Shown here: positions 1 through 7,312 of the stretch, piece by piece
Numbering within the stretch: the first letter of the stretch is position 1
Layout: every line of letters begins with the position of its first letter
DNA from: Acidobacteriota bacterium
Lineage (GTDB): Bacteria > Acidobacteriota > Vicinamibacteria > Vicinamibacterales > UBA8438
DNA: 60,453 nucleotides
Direction of reading: 5' to 3'
Assembly (NCBI GenBank): GCA_011523845.1
Contig: WTFV01000042.1
Location: forward strand, 1 to 60,453
Translations under genes and position numbers: made by a program
The notes under the pieces: generated by a model
Told to the model about the DNA's origin: nothing
What the model saw: only the letters and a program-made list of their open reading frames with translations
The model's database searches: none

Positions 1-67
1 CCGCGCGGCCGGCCCGCTGCCGGTCGGCTCTCGGTGGTGACCGACCGGCAGCGGGCCGGCCGCGCGG
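1..67. repeat. 27-bp perfect inverted repeat at window start
   Basis: The arms 1-27 and 41-67 are exact reverse complements, separated by a 13-nt spacer at 28-40. The arms are almost entirely G and C, so any transcript would form a very stable hairpin. No T-run follows, so it is not a typical intrinsic terminator. It could be a terminator stem, a protein-binding palindrome or a fold-back artefact at a contig end. Positions 68-300 hold no convincing gene. Confidence 0.8.
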
Positions 68-305
68 TCGAGGACGCGCGCCGGCGATCAGGCGGCGGCC
101 CGGGACCTCGTTCGCGGGGCGGGGCGGGCGCCGGCTCCGGTTCCGGCGGCGGCAGGCCGGCGTAAGCCGGCAGTTCCGGCGAGCGGCGGGCCGCGTTCCA
201 GGGCCGACGGCGCGGTCTTTCTCTCCTTTCTTCCGTTGCAATTCCCCCTTGTCAGTGGGCGATACCGCCCGCGTATTCGGGTCGTGATTCGGCTGAAATA
301 TCTTA

Positions 306-321
306 TTGCCGCTAACGGCAA
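306..321. promoter_or_regulatory. small inverted repeat upstream of the sigma gene
   Basis: TTGCCG and CGGCAA flank a 4-nt centre. It lies in the unusually AT-rich stretch 230-420 that precedes the sigma-factor gene, so it may be an operator. No regulator can be assigned to it. Confidence 0.3.
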
Positions 322-355
322 CAAAAACCGCCCGTTATTCTTGCGGTTTCGCGGT

Positions 356-383
356 TTGACTTTGAACCGTGTTTCGGTAGATT
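356..383 (+). promoter_or_regulatory. putative sigma70-type promoter for the sigma-factor gene
   Basis: A TTGACT -35 (356-361) and a TAGATT -10 (378-383) are separated by 16 bp. The stretch is AT-rich compared with its surroundings and lies about 100 nt before the chosen start at 481. This is a motif call only. Confidence 0.35.
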
Positions 384-480
384 CTGCGGTTCACGACCCC
401 TGGAGACTTCATACCTTGATTGGCGCCCGCCGCGTTTCGTGCGTACCTTCCCCGCCGCCATTCCAGGAGCAGTAGCCGCC

Positions 481-2082
481 ATGCCCTCGAGAAATGAACC
501 TTCCGCTGCTTCGATGTCCTTTCCCGGCGACTGGCGCGCGGGCGCGCTGCGGTCGCTGGTCGAGCTCTGTCGCAGGCGCGGCAGCGTCGGCGTCGACGAC
601 GTCCGGGCCGTGATTCCCGAGCAGGCGGCCGAGAGCGACCTGCGCGAGTTCGTCTCCGAGCTGAGCGCGGCGGGCGTCTCGGTGTCGCTGGCCGAGGACG
701 AGCGGCACGGTCCGGCCGGCGCGTCGGTCGTCAGCCTCTATTTTCGGGACATCGGGCGGCAGGACCTGCTCGGTCCGGACGGCGAGTGGCGCGTGGCGCG
801 GTCGTACCGCAACGGCGTGCGGCGGCGGGTGCGCGCGCTCACGCGGACCGTCGCGGGCGCCCGCGCCGCGGTGGCGGCCTGCCGCGCGGTGGCGGCGGGC
901 GAACGCCCGGTGCACGCGGTGGTGATCGACGAGGTCGGCAAGCGGGGGCGCGCCGCGCTGGCGGCGGCGGCCGCGCGGGCGCAGGCCGCGATCGACGCCT
1001 GCGTCGAGGCGGACGCCGCGGTGGTCGACGGCGCGAGGTTCTGGTTCGGGCGCGACGCGGCGCACCGGCTGGTGTGCGGCCGGGCGCGGGTGCGGATGTC
1101 GCACGCGGTGCGCGCCCTCGGTTTGTGCCCGGACGTGTTCGAGGAGATGGTCTCGGCCGCGGGTCGCGAGCTGTCCCGTGTCGCGGTCATCGCGCAGGAC
1201 GGCGCCGCGCAGGGCGGCGGCCGGGGCCGCCGGGTGGTTACCCGTTCCGGGGTCGCGGGTCCGGACCCGGCGGGTCTGCTCGATGCCGCGATTGCCGCGG
1301 CGGTCGCGGGCGGCAGGGCCGCGGAAGAAGCGCGCGGGCGGCTCATCGAGATGAACCTGCGGTTGGTCGTGAAATTCGCCAAGCGGGCGTACCGCCCGCA
1401 CCTCGGCGTGTCGTTCCCGGACCTGATCCAGGAGGGCAACGTCGGGCTGATGAAGGCGGTCGAGCGCTTCGATCCCGCGCAGGCGCGCTTCTCGACCTAT
1501 GCCGCGTGGTGGATCCACCAGTCGATGCGCAAGGCGATTATCGAGAGCGGCCGCACGGTGCGCATTCCCGCCCACGTGCAGGAGCGGCTGGCCGATGCGG
1601 CGGCGGCCGAGTCGGACGCGGTCCGCGAGGGCGGGTCGCGTCCGGGCGCGGCCGACCTGGCCGAGCGGATGGGCGTCGAGCCCGCCATGGTCGAGCGGCT
1701 GCGGCTGGTGCCGCGCCAGTCGGTGTCGTTCGATGCCCCCGTGAGGATGGATGACGACGGAGGCGAGACCTGGGGCTCGCGGCTCGCCGATCCGCACGCG
1801 CCGGACCCGGAGGCGCAGGTCCGCGGGCAGGAGTTCCGGGGCGTGCTGCTCGACCTGATGCGGCGTGAGCTGCGGGGCGTCGAGCAGGCGGCGCTCTGCC
1901 GCCGCTTCGGGCTCTCCGGCCTGGCGGATCCGTCGGGTGACAGGCTGCTGAAGCGGATGTCGCGCGACAGTCTCCGGCGGCTGGAGATGCGCGCGCTGCG
2001 CAAGATCCAGGGGTCGGCCGGCGTGGAGTCGTTGCGCGGGTTCCTCGGCGCGGGCGGCGCGTTCGGGGCCGCCGGCGGGTGA
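481..2082 (+). CDS. RpoD-like (sigma70 family) RNA polymerase sigma factor, element-borne
   Basis: Predicted to direct RNA polymerase to element promoters. The ATG at 481 is preceded by AGGAG 11 nt upstream; an in-frame GTG at 439 has no such site. In the 533-residue product, residues about 20-75 resemble region 1.1 and are followed by a region 1.2-like segment (DIGRQDLLG). Region 2 is clear at about 284-353, with NLRLVVKFAKRAY, FPDLIQEGNVGLMKAV and FSTYAAWWIHQSMRKAI. Region 3 begins RIPAHVQERL. Region 4 is eroded: only RDSLRRLEMRALRKIQ (about 496-511) recalls the 4.2 recognition helix, and the usual TLEEVG helix is missing. A non-conserved insert separates regions 1.2 and 2, as in primary sigmas. 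The altered region 4 suggests a non-standard -35 preference. A truncated copy of its 3' end lies at 3150-3404. Confidence 0.9.
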   Translation: MPSRNEPSAASMSFPGDWRAGALRSLVELCRRRGSVGVDDVRAVIPEQAAESDLREFVSELSAAGVSVSLAEDERHGPAGASVVSLYFRDIGRQDLLGPDGEWRVARSYRNGVRRRVRALTRTVAGARAAVAACRAVAAGERPVHAVVIDEVGKRGRAALAAAAARAQAAIDACVEADAAVVDGARFWFGRDAAHRLVCGRARVRMSHAVRALGLCPDVFEEMVSAAGRELSRVAVIAQDGAAQGGGRGRRVVTRSGVAGPDPAGLLDAAIAAAVAGGRAAEEARGRLIEMNLRLVVKFAKRAYRPHLGVSFPDLIQEGNVGLMKAVERFDPAQARFSTYAAWWIHQSMRKAIIESGRTVRIPAHVQERLADAAAAESDAVREGGSRPGAADLAERMGVEPAMVERLRLVPRQSVSFDAPVRMDDDGGETWGSRLADPHAPDPEAQVRGQEFRGVLLDLMRRELRGVEQAALCRRFGLSGLADPSGDRLLKRMSRDSLRRLEMRALRKIQGSAGVESLRGFLGAGGAFGAAGG

Positions 2083-2097
2083 GCTGGACCGGCGGCG

Positions 2098-2192
2098 TTC
2101 ACGCCGCGTTCCGGTCGCGTTCGACAACCGTTGCGAGGAACCGAGCGGGGTCGGCCGCCTGGGTGAGCCCGGCCCGGCGGCGCATGCGATGG
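2098..2192 (-). pseudogene. remnant of an XRE-family regulator, internally deleted
   Basis: On the minus strand this stretch matches both ends of the intact XRE gene at 3423-3719: the C-terminal end (DPARFLATVVERDRNAA-like) and the helix beginning MRRRAGLTQAA. About 100 nt between them is missing. The remnant stops exactly where the Rpn pseudogene begins. It follows the sigma-factor stop just as the intact XRE copy follows the second sigma tail, so the two loci are duplicates. Confidence 0.7.
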
Positions 2193-2949
2193 TCAGCCCT
2201 CCTGTTCGGCTGCCTCATGCCCGCAGATGATGCGGACGCGCTCCAGCAACTGGTTCCCGGTGCTGCAGTCGATGATCGACTCTCCGACTTCGGCCAGCCG
2301 TTCGGGGTCGCGCAGTTCGGTGATGGCGGTCGCCAGTTGGTCGGCGGTCGCGGTCTCGAACTTGCGAGCCGCCTGGCGGTGGAGGAGTGACCGGCCAGCG
2401 GCTCGCCCTTCGGCTCGCCCTTGGGCTCGCCCTTCGGCGCGCCCTTGGGCTCGCCCTTCGGCGCGCCCTTGTTCCAGGCCTTCGGCGTAACCCTGTTGTA
2501 CCCACTCGCGGGTCCATTCCTGGACTCTCTCAGCCAGCATCGTGCGTACCTCCTTGAGTCGTGTCAGCGGGTCGGGGTTGTCTCGCGTCGAGCTACTGGG
2601 AGCAGCAGCGCGTTGACCCAGGCGCTGAATGCTTCGGTCAGCGCCTGATCGTCATGGCGTGCCAGCAGGCCGGTGTAGGTCAGCATGCGCACGGGGCCAT
2701 CCGCCGGTCGACTGTCGACTGGAACTCCAGCAGCACGACGACGTAGAGCCATCGGTCGTCATGGAAGCGGATCCGCCAGATCAGGTCGCTGTGGCGTTGC
2801 TGGAGGCTCCTGGTGACGTAGCTGGCGGGCAGGGCGTCCAGCGCCGCGAAGTCGAGCGCCTCGCTCCAGTCGCGGGCGGCGAAGCCGGAGAGCAGATCGC
2901 GGATCATGCGTGGGCGAGAGAACAGGCGCTTGTAGCCGGGGTCTTTCAT
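2193..2949 (-). pseudogene. Rpn / YhgA-like recombination-promoting nuclease, frameshifted
   Basis: Three consecutive minus-strand reading frames form one protein. The N-terminal part (2949 to about 2700) has the PD-(D/E)XK core segments RHSDLIWRI and VVVLLEFQST. The middle part carries RMLTYTGLL and SAWVNALLLPVARR. The C-terminal part (from about 2590) carries EVRTMLAERVQEWTREW and an EGRAQGRAEGRA tail encoded by tandem 12-bp DNA repeats at about 2400-2470. Both frame changes have the sense of single-base deletions. The middle is also about 100 residues shorter than in typical family members, so real decay has occurred. Rpn proteins are DNA endonucleases linked to recombination; this copy is unlikely to be active. 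Confidence 0.8.
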
Positions 2950-3149
2950 CGATCCGAAGGTCCATCATATCGCGGCGGCCTTCGGCGCCGACGAGGGCCA
3001 CCTGAGCGGTGCACGGGTTCCTGGCGCGGTCAGGTTGCGCTACGGGCGGTCCGCAGGCGATGTGTGGTCGGGATGTCAGGGTGCCGGTGGAGTTGCGGCC
3101 GGCGTCTCGCCTCGCTGGGCGGCCTTGCGCAATTCGATCTCGGTTGGGC

Positions 3150-3404
3150 GGGAGCTCCGGGGCGTGTGCCGCTCGCTGTCATCCGGCGCCCGTTCCGCGG
3201 CGTCCGAGCAGGCGGTGCTGTGCCGCCGGTTCGGGCTCGGGTTCTGGCGGACGGGGCCGGTGCGATGTGGCTGAATCGGATGCCGCGGGACCGCGTCCGG
3301 CGGCTGAAGATCCGGGCGCTGCTGCAAGATCCACGGGTCGGCGCACGTGGAGTCGTTGCGGGGCTTCTCGGCGGGGATGGCGCGTTCGGCCCGGCTCATG
3401 TGGT
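3150..3404 (+). pseudogene. truncated, frameshifted duplicate of the sigma-factor 3' end
   Basis: The translated pieces ELRGV, EQAVLCRRFGLGF, RMPRDRVRRLKIRALL and GVVAGLLGGDGAFG match, in order, the last 70 or so residues of the sigma factor at 481-2082. A roughly 37-nt insertion and at least one frameshift interrupt the copy. Nothing upstream of region 4 is present. It is followed by an intact XRE gene on the minus strand, mirroring the arrangement after the intact sigma gene. Positions 2950-3149 hold nothing I can identify. Confidence 0.8.
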
Positions 3405-3422
3405 GAGCGGGACTGCCGGCGT

Positions 3423-3719
3423 TCAGGCCGCGTCGCGGTGGTGCTCGAGAACGGTTGCGAGAAACTCCGCCGGGTCGAAACCGATCGCGGCGGCGACCTT
3501 GAGGAACTCGATGACGTCGAGGCGGCGGTAGCCGTTCTCGTACTTGCCGACGAAGGACGTCGGCCGGCGCAGCCGGGCGGCGACGGCCGCTTGGGTAAGC
3601 CCGGCCCGACGGCGCATGCGGCGGAGCCCTTCCGAGAAGAGGGCTGCGTCGTGCCGGTAGCTGGCGGTCTGCTGTCTTTCTCTCTGGTCCGGCGTGAGCG
3701 TCTCGGTGTTCGGAATCAT
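3423..3719 (-). CDS. XRE-family HTH transcriptional regulator (copy 1)
   Basis: A 98-residue protein with an N-terminal extension (MIPNTETLTPDQRERQQ) and an HTH_3 domain at about 30-85. The helices read LRRMRRRAGLTQAAVAARL and PTSFVGKYENGYRRLDVIEF, followed by AIGFDPAEFLATVLE. The YENGYRRLDV segment is the usual conserved tail of this HTH type. The ATG at 3719 is chosen because translation further upstream has no family character. It is a close relative of the regulator at 3815-4120 and an intact version of the remnant at 2098-2192. It probably binds a palindromic operator as a dimer. Confidence 0.85.
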   Translation of the reverse strand: MIPNTETLTPDQRERQQTASYRHDAALFSEGLRRMRRRAGLTQAAVAARLRRPTSFVGKYENGYRRLDVIEFLKVAAAIGFDPAEFLATVLEHHRDAA

Positions 3720-3814
3720 CGGATTTTCTCGGGACGGGATGATCGCAGTCTGCGGCGCAGTCTCGTGTTCCCGGGAAGTGTAGGGACCGTTGGAACCTGG
3801 ACGGGGAGTCCGCG

Positions 3815-4120
3815 TCAGGTCCGGGTCTTGGTCGACGGTTCCGGACGCGGGACGTTGCAGCGGCGGGCTGCGTCCAGGTCGGCCGGCTCGTCCATGAACG
3901 TGTTGATGAACTCGCCGGGATCGAAGCCGATCGCGCGGGCGATCTGGATGAACTCGATCACGTCGAGCCTGCGTTCGCCGGCCTCGTACTTGTAGACCCA
4001 CTGCTGCGTGTGGTTGAGGCGCTCGCCCAGGGCGGTCTGGGTCAGACCGGCTCGCAGGCGCATCTCTCGCAGGTGGCGGCGCAGCCGGGCGGCTGTGGGG
4101 TCGAAGTTCGAACGGCTCAC
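3815..4120 (-). CDS. XRE-family HTH regulator (copy 2), probable controller of the Hsp70 block
   Basis: The HTH domain runs from LRRHLREMRLRAGLTQTALGERL through TQQWVYKYEAGERRLDVIEF, ending IGFDPGEFINTFMDEP. I chose the GTG at 4120; a TTG at 4159 in the same frame would overlap the palindrome at 4150-4170. The gene is transcribed divergently from the small secreted protein at 4230, and that palindrome sits between them, so autoregulation is likely. A related palindrome precedes the GrpE-Hsp70 operon. That it represses both promoters is an inference from position only. Confidence 0.8.
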   Translation of the reverse strand: MSRSNFDPTAARLRRHLREMRLRAGLTQTALGERLNHTQQWVYKYEAGERRLDVIEFIQIARAIGFDPGEFINTFMDEPADLDAARRCNVPRPEPSTKTRT

Positions 4121-4149
4121 GCTTGGTGGTTTCTGGCAGGGCTGGGGCA

Positions 4150-4170
4150 GGTACCCCAAGTTGGTGTACC
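4150..4170. promoter_or_regulatory. palindromic operator O1
   Basis: The half-sites GGTACCCCAA and TTGGTGTACC form an inverted repeat with one mismatch around a central G. It lies in the divergent region between the XRE gene (minus, start 4120) and the small secreted protein (plus, start 4230). The right half and the following GGCGGG and TGGTTC are shared with O2 at 4758-4778. Confidence 0.65.
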
Positions 4171-4229
4171 GGCGGGGTGTGGTTCATGCTTCCGGTGGGT
4201 CGGCTCCCCTTGTGAAGGAGGGAAACGCT

Positions 4230-4700
4230 GTGTCAACCGCTAGCTCGGTCTTTGTTTCGGTGAAGAGGATTGTTGTCGCGTTTCTTGTTGGGATCCTTGT
4301 TTGGCCGCCTTCCGTGACGGCTGGTCCGATTCTCGAATCCGCGATGCGGAGGGCTGCTCTGGAGAGCGGCATGCGGATCGTCCAGGCGCAGGGAGGTAGC
4401 TGCCAGGATCTGACCCTTGAGGGCCGGGATGAGGCTGAAGACCGTGGTACGGCCCTTTGGCTAGTCATGGGGTTGTTGCCGATCTACTTCATCCCGGCAG
4501 CCCCGATTGCAGCGCATTCGATGACGCCGGAGCCGCCCACGCAACTGCTGACGGGTCTGGACCGGGCCCAGGTGCAGTGCTTCGCGGACGGTTACTCGCC
4601 GGTGATGAAGGGAAAACGGATTCGTTCCTCCTGGATCGGTTACGGGATCTCGGCTGGGATCTCGGTGCTTCTCTATACCGCGTTGGTGACGGCGTCCTGA
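4230..4700 (+). CDS. small exported or membrane protein of unknown function
   Basis: A strong AAGGAGGG site lies 7 nt before the GTG at 4230, giving 156 residues. An N-terminal hydrophobic segment (IVVAFLVGILVWP) looks like a signal peptide or anchor. Two more hydrophobic stretches follow: TALWLVMGLLPIYFIPAAPIA in the middle and YGISAGISVLLYTALV at the C-terminus. Two cysteines (GSCQD, VQCFADGY) may pair outside the cytoplasm. I recognise no family. It is transcribed from the promoter region that contains O1 and lies directly upstream of the GrpE-Hsp70 genes, so it may be a partner or substrate of that membrane-linked chaperone block. Confidence 0.7.
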   Translation: MSTASSVFVSVKRIVVAFLVGILVWPPSVTAGPILESAMRRAALESGMRIVQAQGGSCQDLTLEGRDEAEDRGTALWLVMGLLPIYFIPAAPIAAHSMTPEPPTQLLTGLDRAQVQCFADGYSPVMKGKRIRSSWIGYGISAGISVLLYTALVTAS

Positions 4701-4757
4701 GAGCTTGAAGTGGAGGCGGGCGCTCAGCCGGCGCTCAGCCCCGGGCGTTCGGGCTTG

Positions 4758-4778
4758 GGTGCCCGAACTTGGTGTCCC
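4758..4778. promoter_or_regulatory. palindromic operator O2 upstream of the GrpE-Hsp70 operon
   Basis: The half-sites GGTGCCCGAA and TTGGTGTCCC form an imperfect inverted repeat. The site plus its right flank (CGGCGGG, then TATGGTTC) aligns with O1 over about 35 bp with only a few differences. It is about 75 nt before the GrpE-like start. Confidence 0.6.
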
Positions 4779-4854
4779 GGCGGGTATGGTTCGGGTTCAA
4801 GAGAACGGGTAGTTCTCGTGAACCACGCATTCGCAGGTACGGGAGATTCATTGC

Positions 4855-5469
4855 ATGGCTGAAGACCATGAAGAATCGCGACCCTTGGCGCCCGACAGCG
4901 AGACCGTCGCTGCGACCGATAGCGACGGCCGCGGAGTGGATCGTGATGCGACGGACGACTTCGTCGCGACGCTGGCCGCCGGGGTGGACCGCATCCTCCG
5001 TGCGTTCGACGAGAAGCTCAGATATGACGAATCCAAGCAGCAGGTCATCGACCGTCAGCACGACGAGCTCGTGGGTCACCGCGCCGACCTCGTCGCTCAG
5101 GCCGCGCGTCCGTTCATCTACGGGATGATTCACCACCACGCCGAGATCGGGAAACTGCTCGCCGCGGTCCGCGACGAGCCCGCCGTCGAGATGTCGTCGG
5201 CCAAGGTCTGCGAGCTGTTCGAGAGCCTGCTGGAAGACGTAGAGGACGTGCTCAGCGAGAACGGCGTGGCCGCCTACCGCGCCGAAGTGTCGGAACCGTT
5301 CGACCCGGCGCGCCAGACCGTGGTCGGGAGAGCCCTGACGACCACCGACGAAGAGCGTTCCGGAACCGTCGCCGCATGCCTCGGCCCCGGGTTCGAACGC
5401 GACGGCAGGATTCTCGTCAAGGCGCGCGTGTCCGCGTACCGCTACGAGCCGTCGCGGTCGGGTTCATGA
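4855..5469 (+). CDS. GrpE-like nucleotide exchange factor
   Basis: Predicted ADP/ATP exchange factor for the Hsp70 encoded 75 nt downstream. The 204-residue protein has an acidic, disordered N-terminus, a long helical stretch (about 35-125) suited to a GrpE-type coiled coil, and a C-terminal beta-wing-like segment. In that segment EPFDPARQTVVGRALTTTDE and GTVAACLGPGFERDGRI match the family pattern PFDPxxHxAV...GTVxxVLxxGYxxxxRxLRPAxV. It is divergent, and I cannot name it grpE with confidence. The ATG at 4855 has GGGAGA 8 nt upstream. It begins a three-gene operon behind operator O2. A chromosomal GrpE would be longer and more conserved, so this looks dedicated to the local Hsp70. Confidence 0.75.
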   Translation: MAEDHEESRPLAPDSETVAATDSDGRGVDRDATDDFVATLAAGVDRILRAFDEKLRYDESKQQVIDRQHDELVGHRADLVAQAARPFIYGMIHHHAEIGKLLAAVRDEPAVEMSSAKVCELFESLLEDVEDVLSENGVAAYRAEVSEPFDPARQTVVGRALTTTDEERSGTVAACLGPGFERDGRILVKARVSAYRYEPSRSGS

Positions 5470-5544
5470 CAGGTGTGACTGCTGCCTCCGGCGCAACGAC
5501 GGCCGCCCCCGGACTGTTCCACCGGCATCGGGAGGACGGGAGGA

Positions 5545-7242
5545 ATGACGAGCAGCGACAAGAAGAACCGCATCTTCGGCATCGACCTGGGAACCACGTA
5601 CTCCTGCATCGCCTACGTCAACGACGCCGGCAAGACCGAAGTCGTGCCCAACACCGACGGCGACCTCACCACGCCTTCGGTCGTCTACTTCGAGGACTCT
5701 CGCAACGTGGTCGTCGGCAAGACCGCGAAGGAGGAGCTGAAGACGAGTCCGGAACGGGTCATCTCGCTGGTCAAGAGGAGCATGGGCGAGAAGGACGTGC
5801 GGTTTTCCGGAGTCGCCGACACGCCTCTTACTCCGCAGGAGGTCTCCGCCCATATCCTGCGCAAGCTGGTCCAGGACGGTCAGGACTACACCCGCCAGGA
5901 GGAACCGATCAAGGACGTCGTCATCACGTGCCCCGCCTATTTCGGCTTCTCGCAGAAGGAGGCCACCCGCCAGGCCGGTGAGCTCGCCGGGCTGAACGTC
6001 CGCTACGTGATCCCGGAACCCACCGCGGCGGCCATATTCTACGGCATGACCGAGGACACCTCGGGGAAACAGACGGTGCTCGTGTACGACCTCGGCGGCG
6101 GCACGTTCGACGTGACCGTCATCGAAGTCGATGCGGGCAACATCGAGGTCGTCTGCGTCGACGGCGATCACAACCTCGGCGGCGCCAACTGGGATGAGGA
6201 CGTCGCGACGTGGTTTGCGGAGAGGTTCTGCGAGGAGCATGGCACGAAGACCAGCGAGCTGATGGACTCGGACGAGACGTGGCAGGAATTGCTCGACCTG
6301 GCCGAAACGGCGAAGAGATCCCTGACCTCGAAGACGAAGCACTCGACACGAGTGACCCATGGAACGAATCGTTCGCGCATCGAGATGACGCGGGACGAGT
6401 TCGACGCGATTACCAACGGCCGCCTCGAGAACACTGTCATGCTCACGAGGAGCGTCCTCGAGAAGGCGAAGGCCAAGGGCCGGCACGACATCGACAAGAT
6501 ACTGCTGGTGGGCGGGTCGACCTACATGCCGCAGGTGCAGGGCCGCCTGAAGAAGGAGTTTCCCTCCATCGGTGACATCGGCCTGCTCGATCCCAACCAG
6601 GCGGTGGCCAAGGGGGCCGCGGTGTTCGGCTACAAGTGCTATCTCGACGACGAGATCATGAAGCGAGTCGGAGAGCAGACCGGCAACGATGTGTCGGGCG
6701 TGGCGGTCGAGGCGCTTCCCGAGGCGCTACGGGAGCGCGCCGAGGCGAGCGTGGCGCTCGACCAGGGACTGCAGCTTGTGCAGATACGGAGCCTGACCCG
6801 CAAGACGGTTCAGAACGTCACGTCGAAGAGTTTCGGGACCGTCGCGGTGGACGCCGTGTCGGGCAAGTCCCATGTAGTCAACCTGATCCTCGTCGACGAG
6901 CAGGTGCCGGTGGACGTTACCAAGGAGTTCCGCACGGTGGCGGAGGGTCAGACCACGGTGCTTGTGCGTTGCATGGAGAACACAGTTCGCGAGAAGGGCG
7001 ACGTTGACCTCGAGGGGTGTACGGAAATCGGCAACGCCGAGCTGCGCTTTGCCCGACCGTTGCCGTCGGGGTCTCCGGTGGAATTGCGTTTCTTTCTTTC
7101 CGCTGATGGGCTGCTCACCGTGCACGCAACGGACTTGACGACGGGCGGCAAGGTCGACATCAGCATCGCGACGACTGCGATCCTGACGCCGGAGGAGGTT
7201 GAGCAGCGGAAGGCTCAGAACATGGCAATCACGGTGAGTTGA
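5545..7242 (+). CDS. DnaK/Hsp70-family ATPase without a complete lid
   Basis: The nucleotide-binding domain has all signatures: phosphate-1 GIDLGTTYSCIAYV (about 12-25), the EPTAAAIFYG hinge, phosphate-2 VYDLGGGTFDVTV (about 178-190), and the adenosine motif LLVGGSTYMPQVQ (about 319-331). A beta-type substrate-binding domain follows (about 395-555). At 565 residues the protein stops just after LTPEEVEQRKAQN, where the alpha-helical lid of DnaK (normally 610-640 residues) should start. The linker after the NBD is not the canonical acidic DVLLLD. GrpE-like and J-like partners are encoded on either side. The missing lid suggests weak or transient substrate binding, or a regulatory role. A GGGAGGA site precedes the ATG. 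Confidence 0.95.
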   Translation: MTSSDKKNRIFGIDLGTTYSCIAYVNDAGKTEVVPNTDGDLTTPSVVYFEDSRNVVVGKTAKEELKTSPERVISLVKRSMGEKDVRFSGVADTPLTPQEVSAHILRKLVQDGQDYTRQEEPIKDVVITCPAYFGFSQKEATRQAGELAGLNVRYVIPEPTAAAIFYGMTEDTSGKQTVLVYDLGGGTFDVTVIEVDAGNIEVVCVDGDHNLGGANWDEDVATWFAERFCEEHGTKTSELMDSDETWQELLDLAETAKRSLTSKTKHSTRVTHGTNRSRIEMTRDEFDAITNGRLENTVMLTRSVLEKAKAKGRHDIDKILLVGGSTYMPQVQGRLKKEFPSIGDIGLLDPNQAVAKGAAVFGYKCYLDDEIMKRVGEQTGNDVSGVAVEALPEALRERAEASVALDQGLQLVQIRSLTRKTVQNVTSKSFGTVAVDAVSGKSHVVNLILVDEQVPVDVTKEFRTVAEGQTTVLVRCMENTVREKGDVDLEGCTEIGNAELRFARPLPSGSPVELRFFLSADGLLTVHATDLTTGGKVDISIATTAILTPEEVEQRKAQNMAITVS

Positions 7243-7312
7243 AGTTTTCGTGGTTGGGTGGGCGTGCACGACCGGGGCTGCTTTGCGAAGCGGAGCCGAG
7301 AGGTGGTGGCAG

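Noticed and set aside
2400..2470. Short tandem repeats that might suggest a CRISPR or iteron array
   Set aside because: They are 12-bp coding repeats specifying the GRAEGRAQ tail of the Rpn protein, with no spacers.
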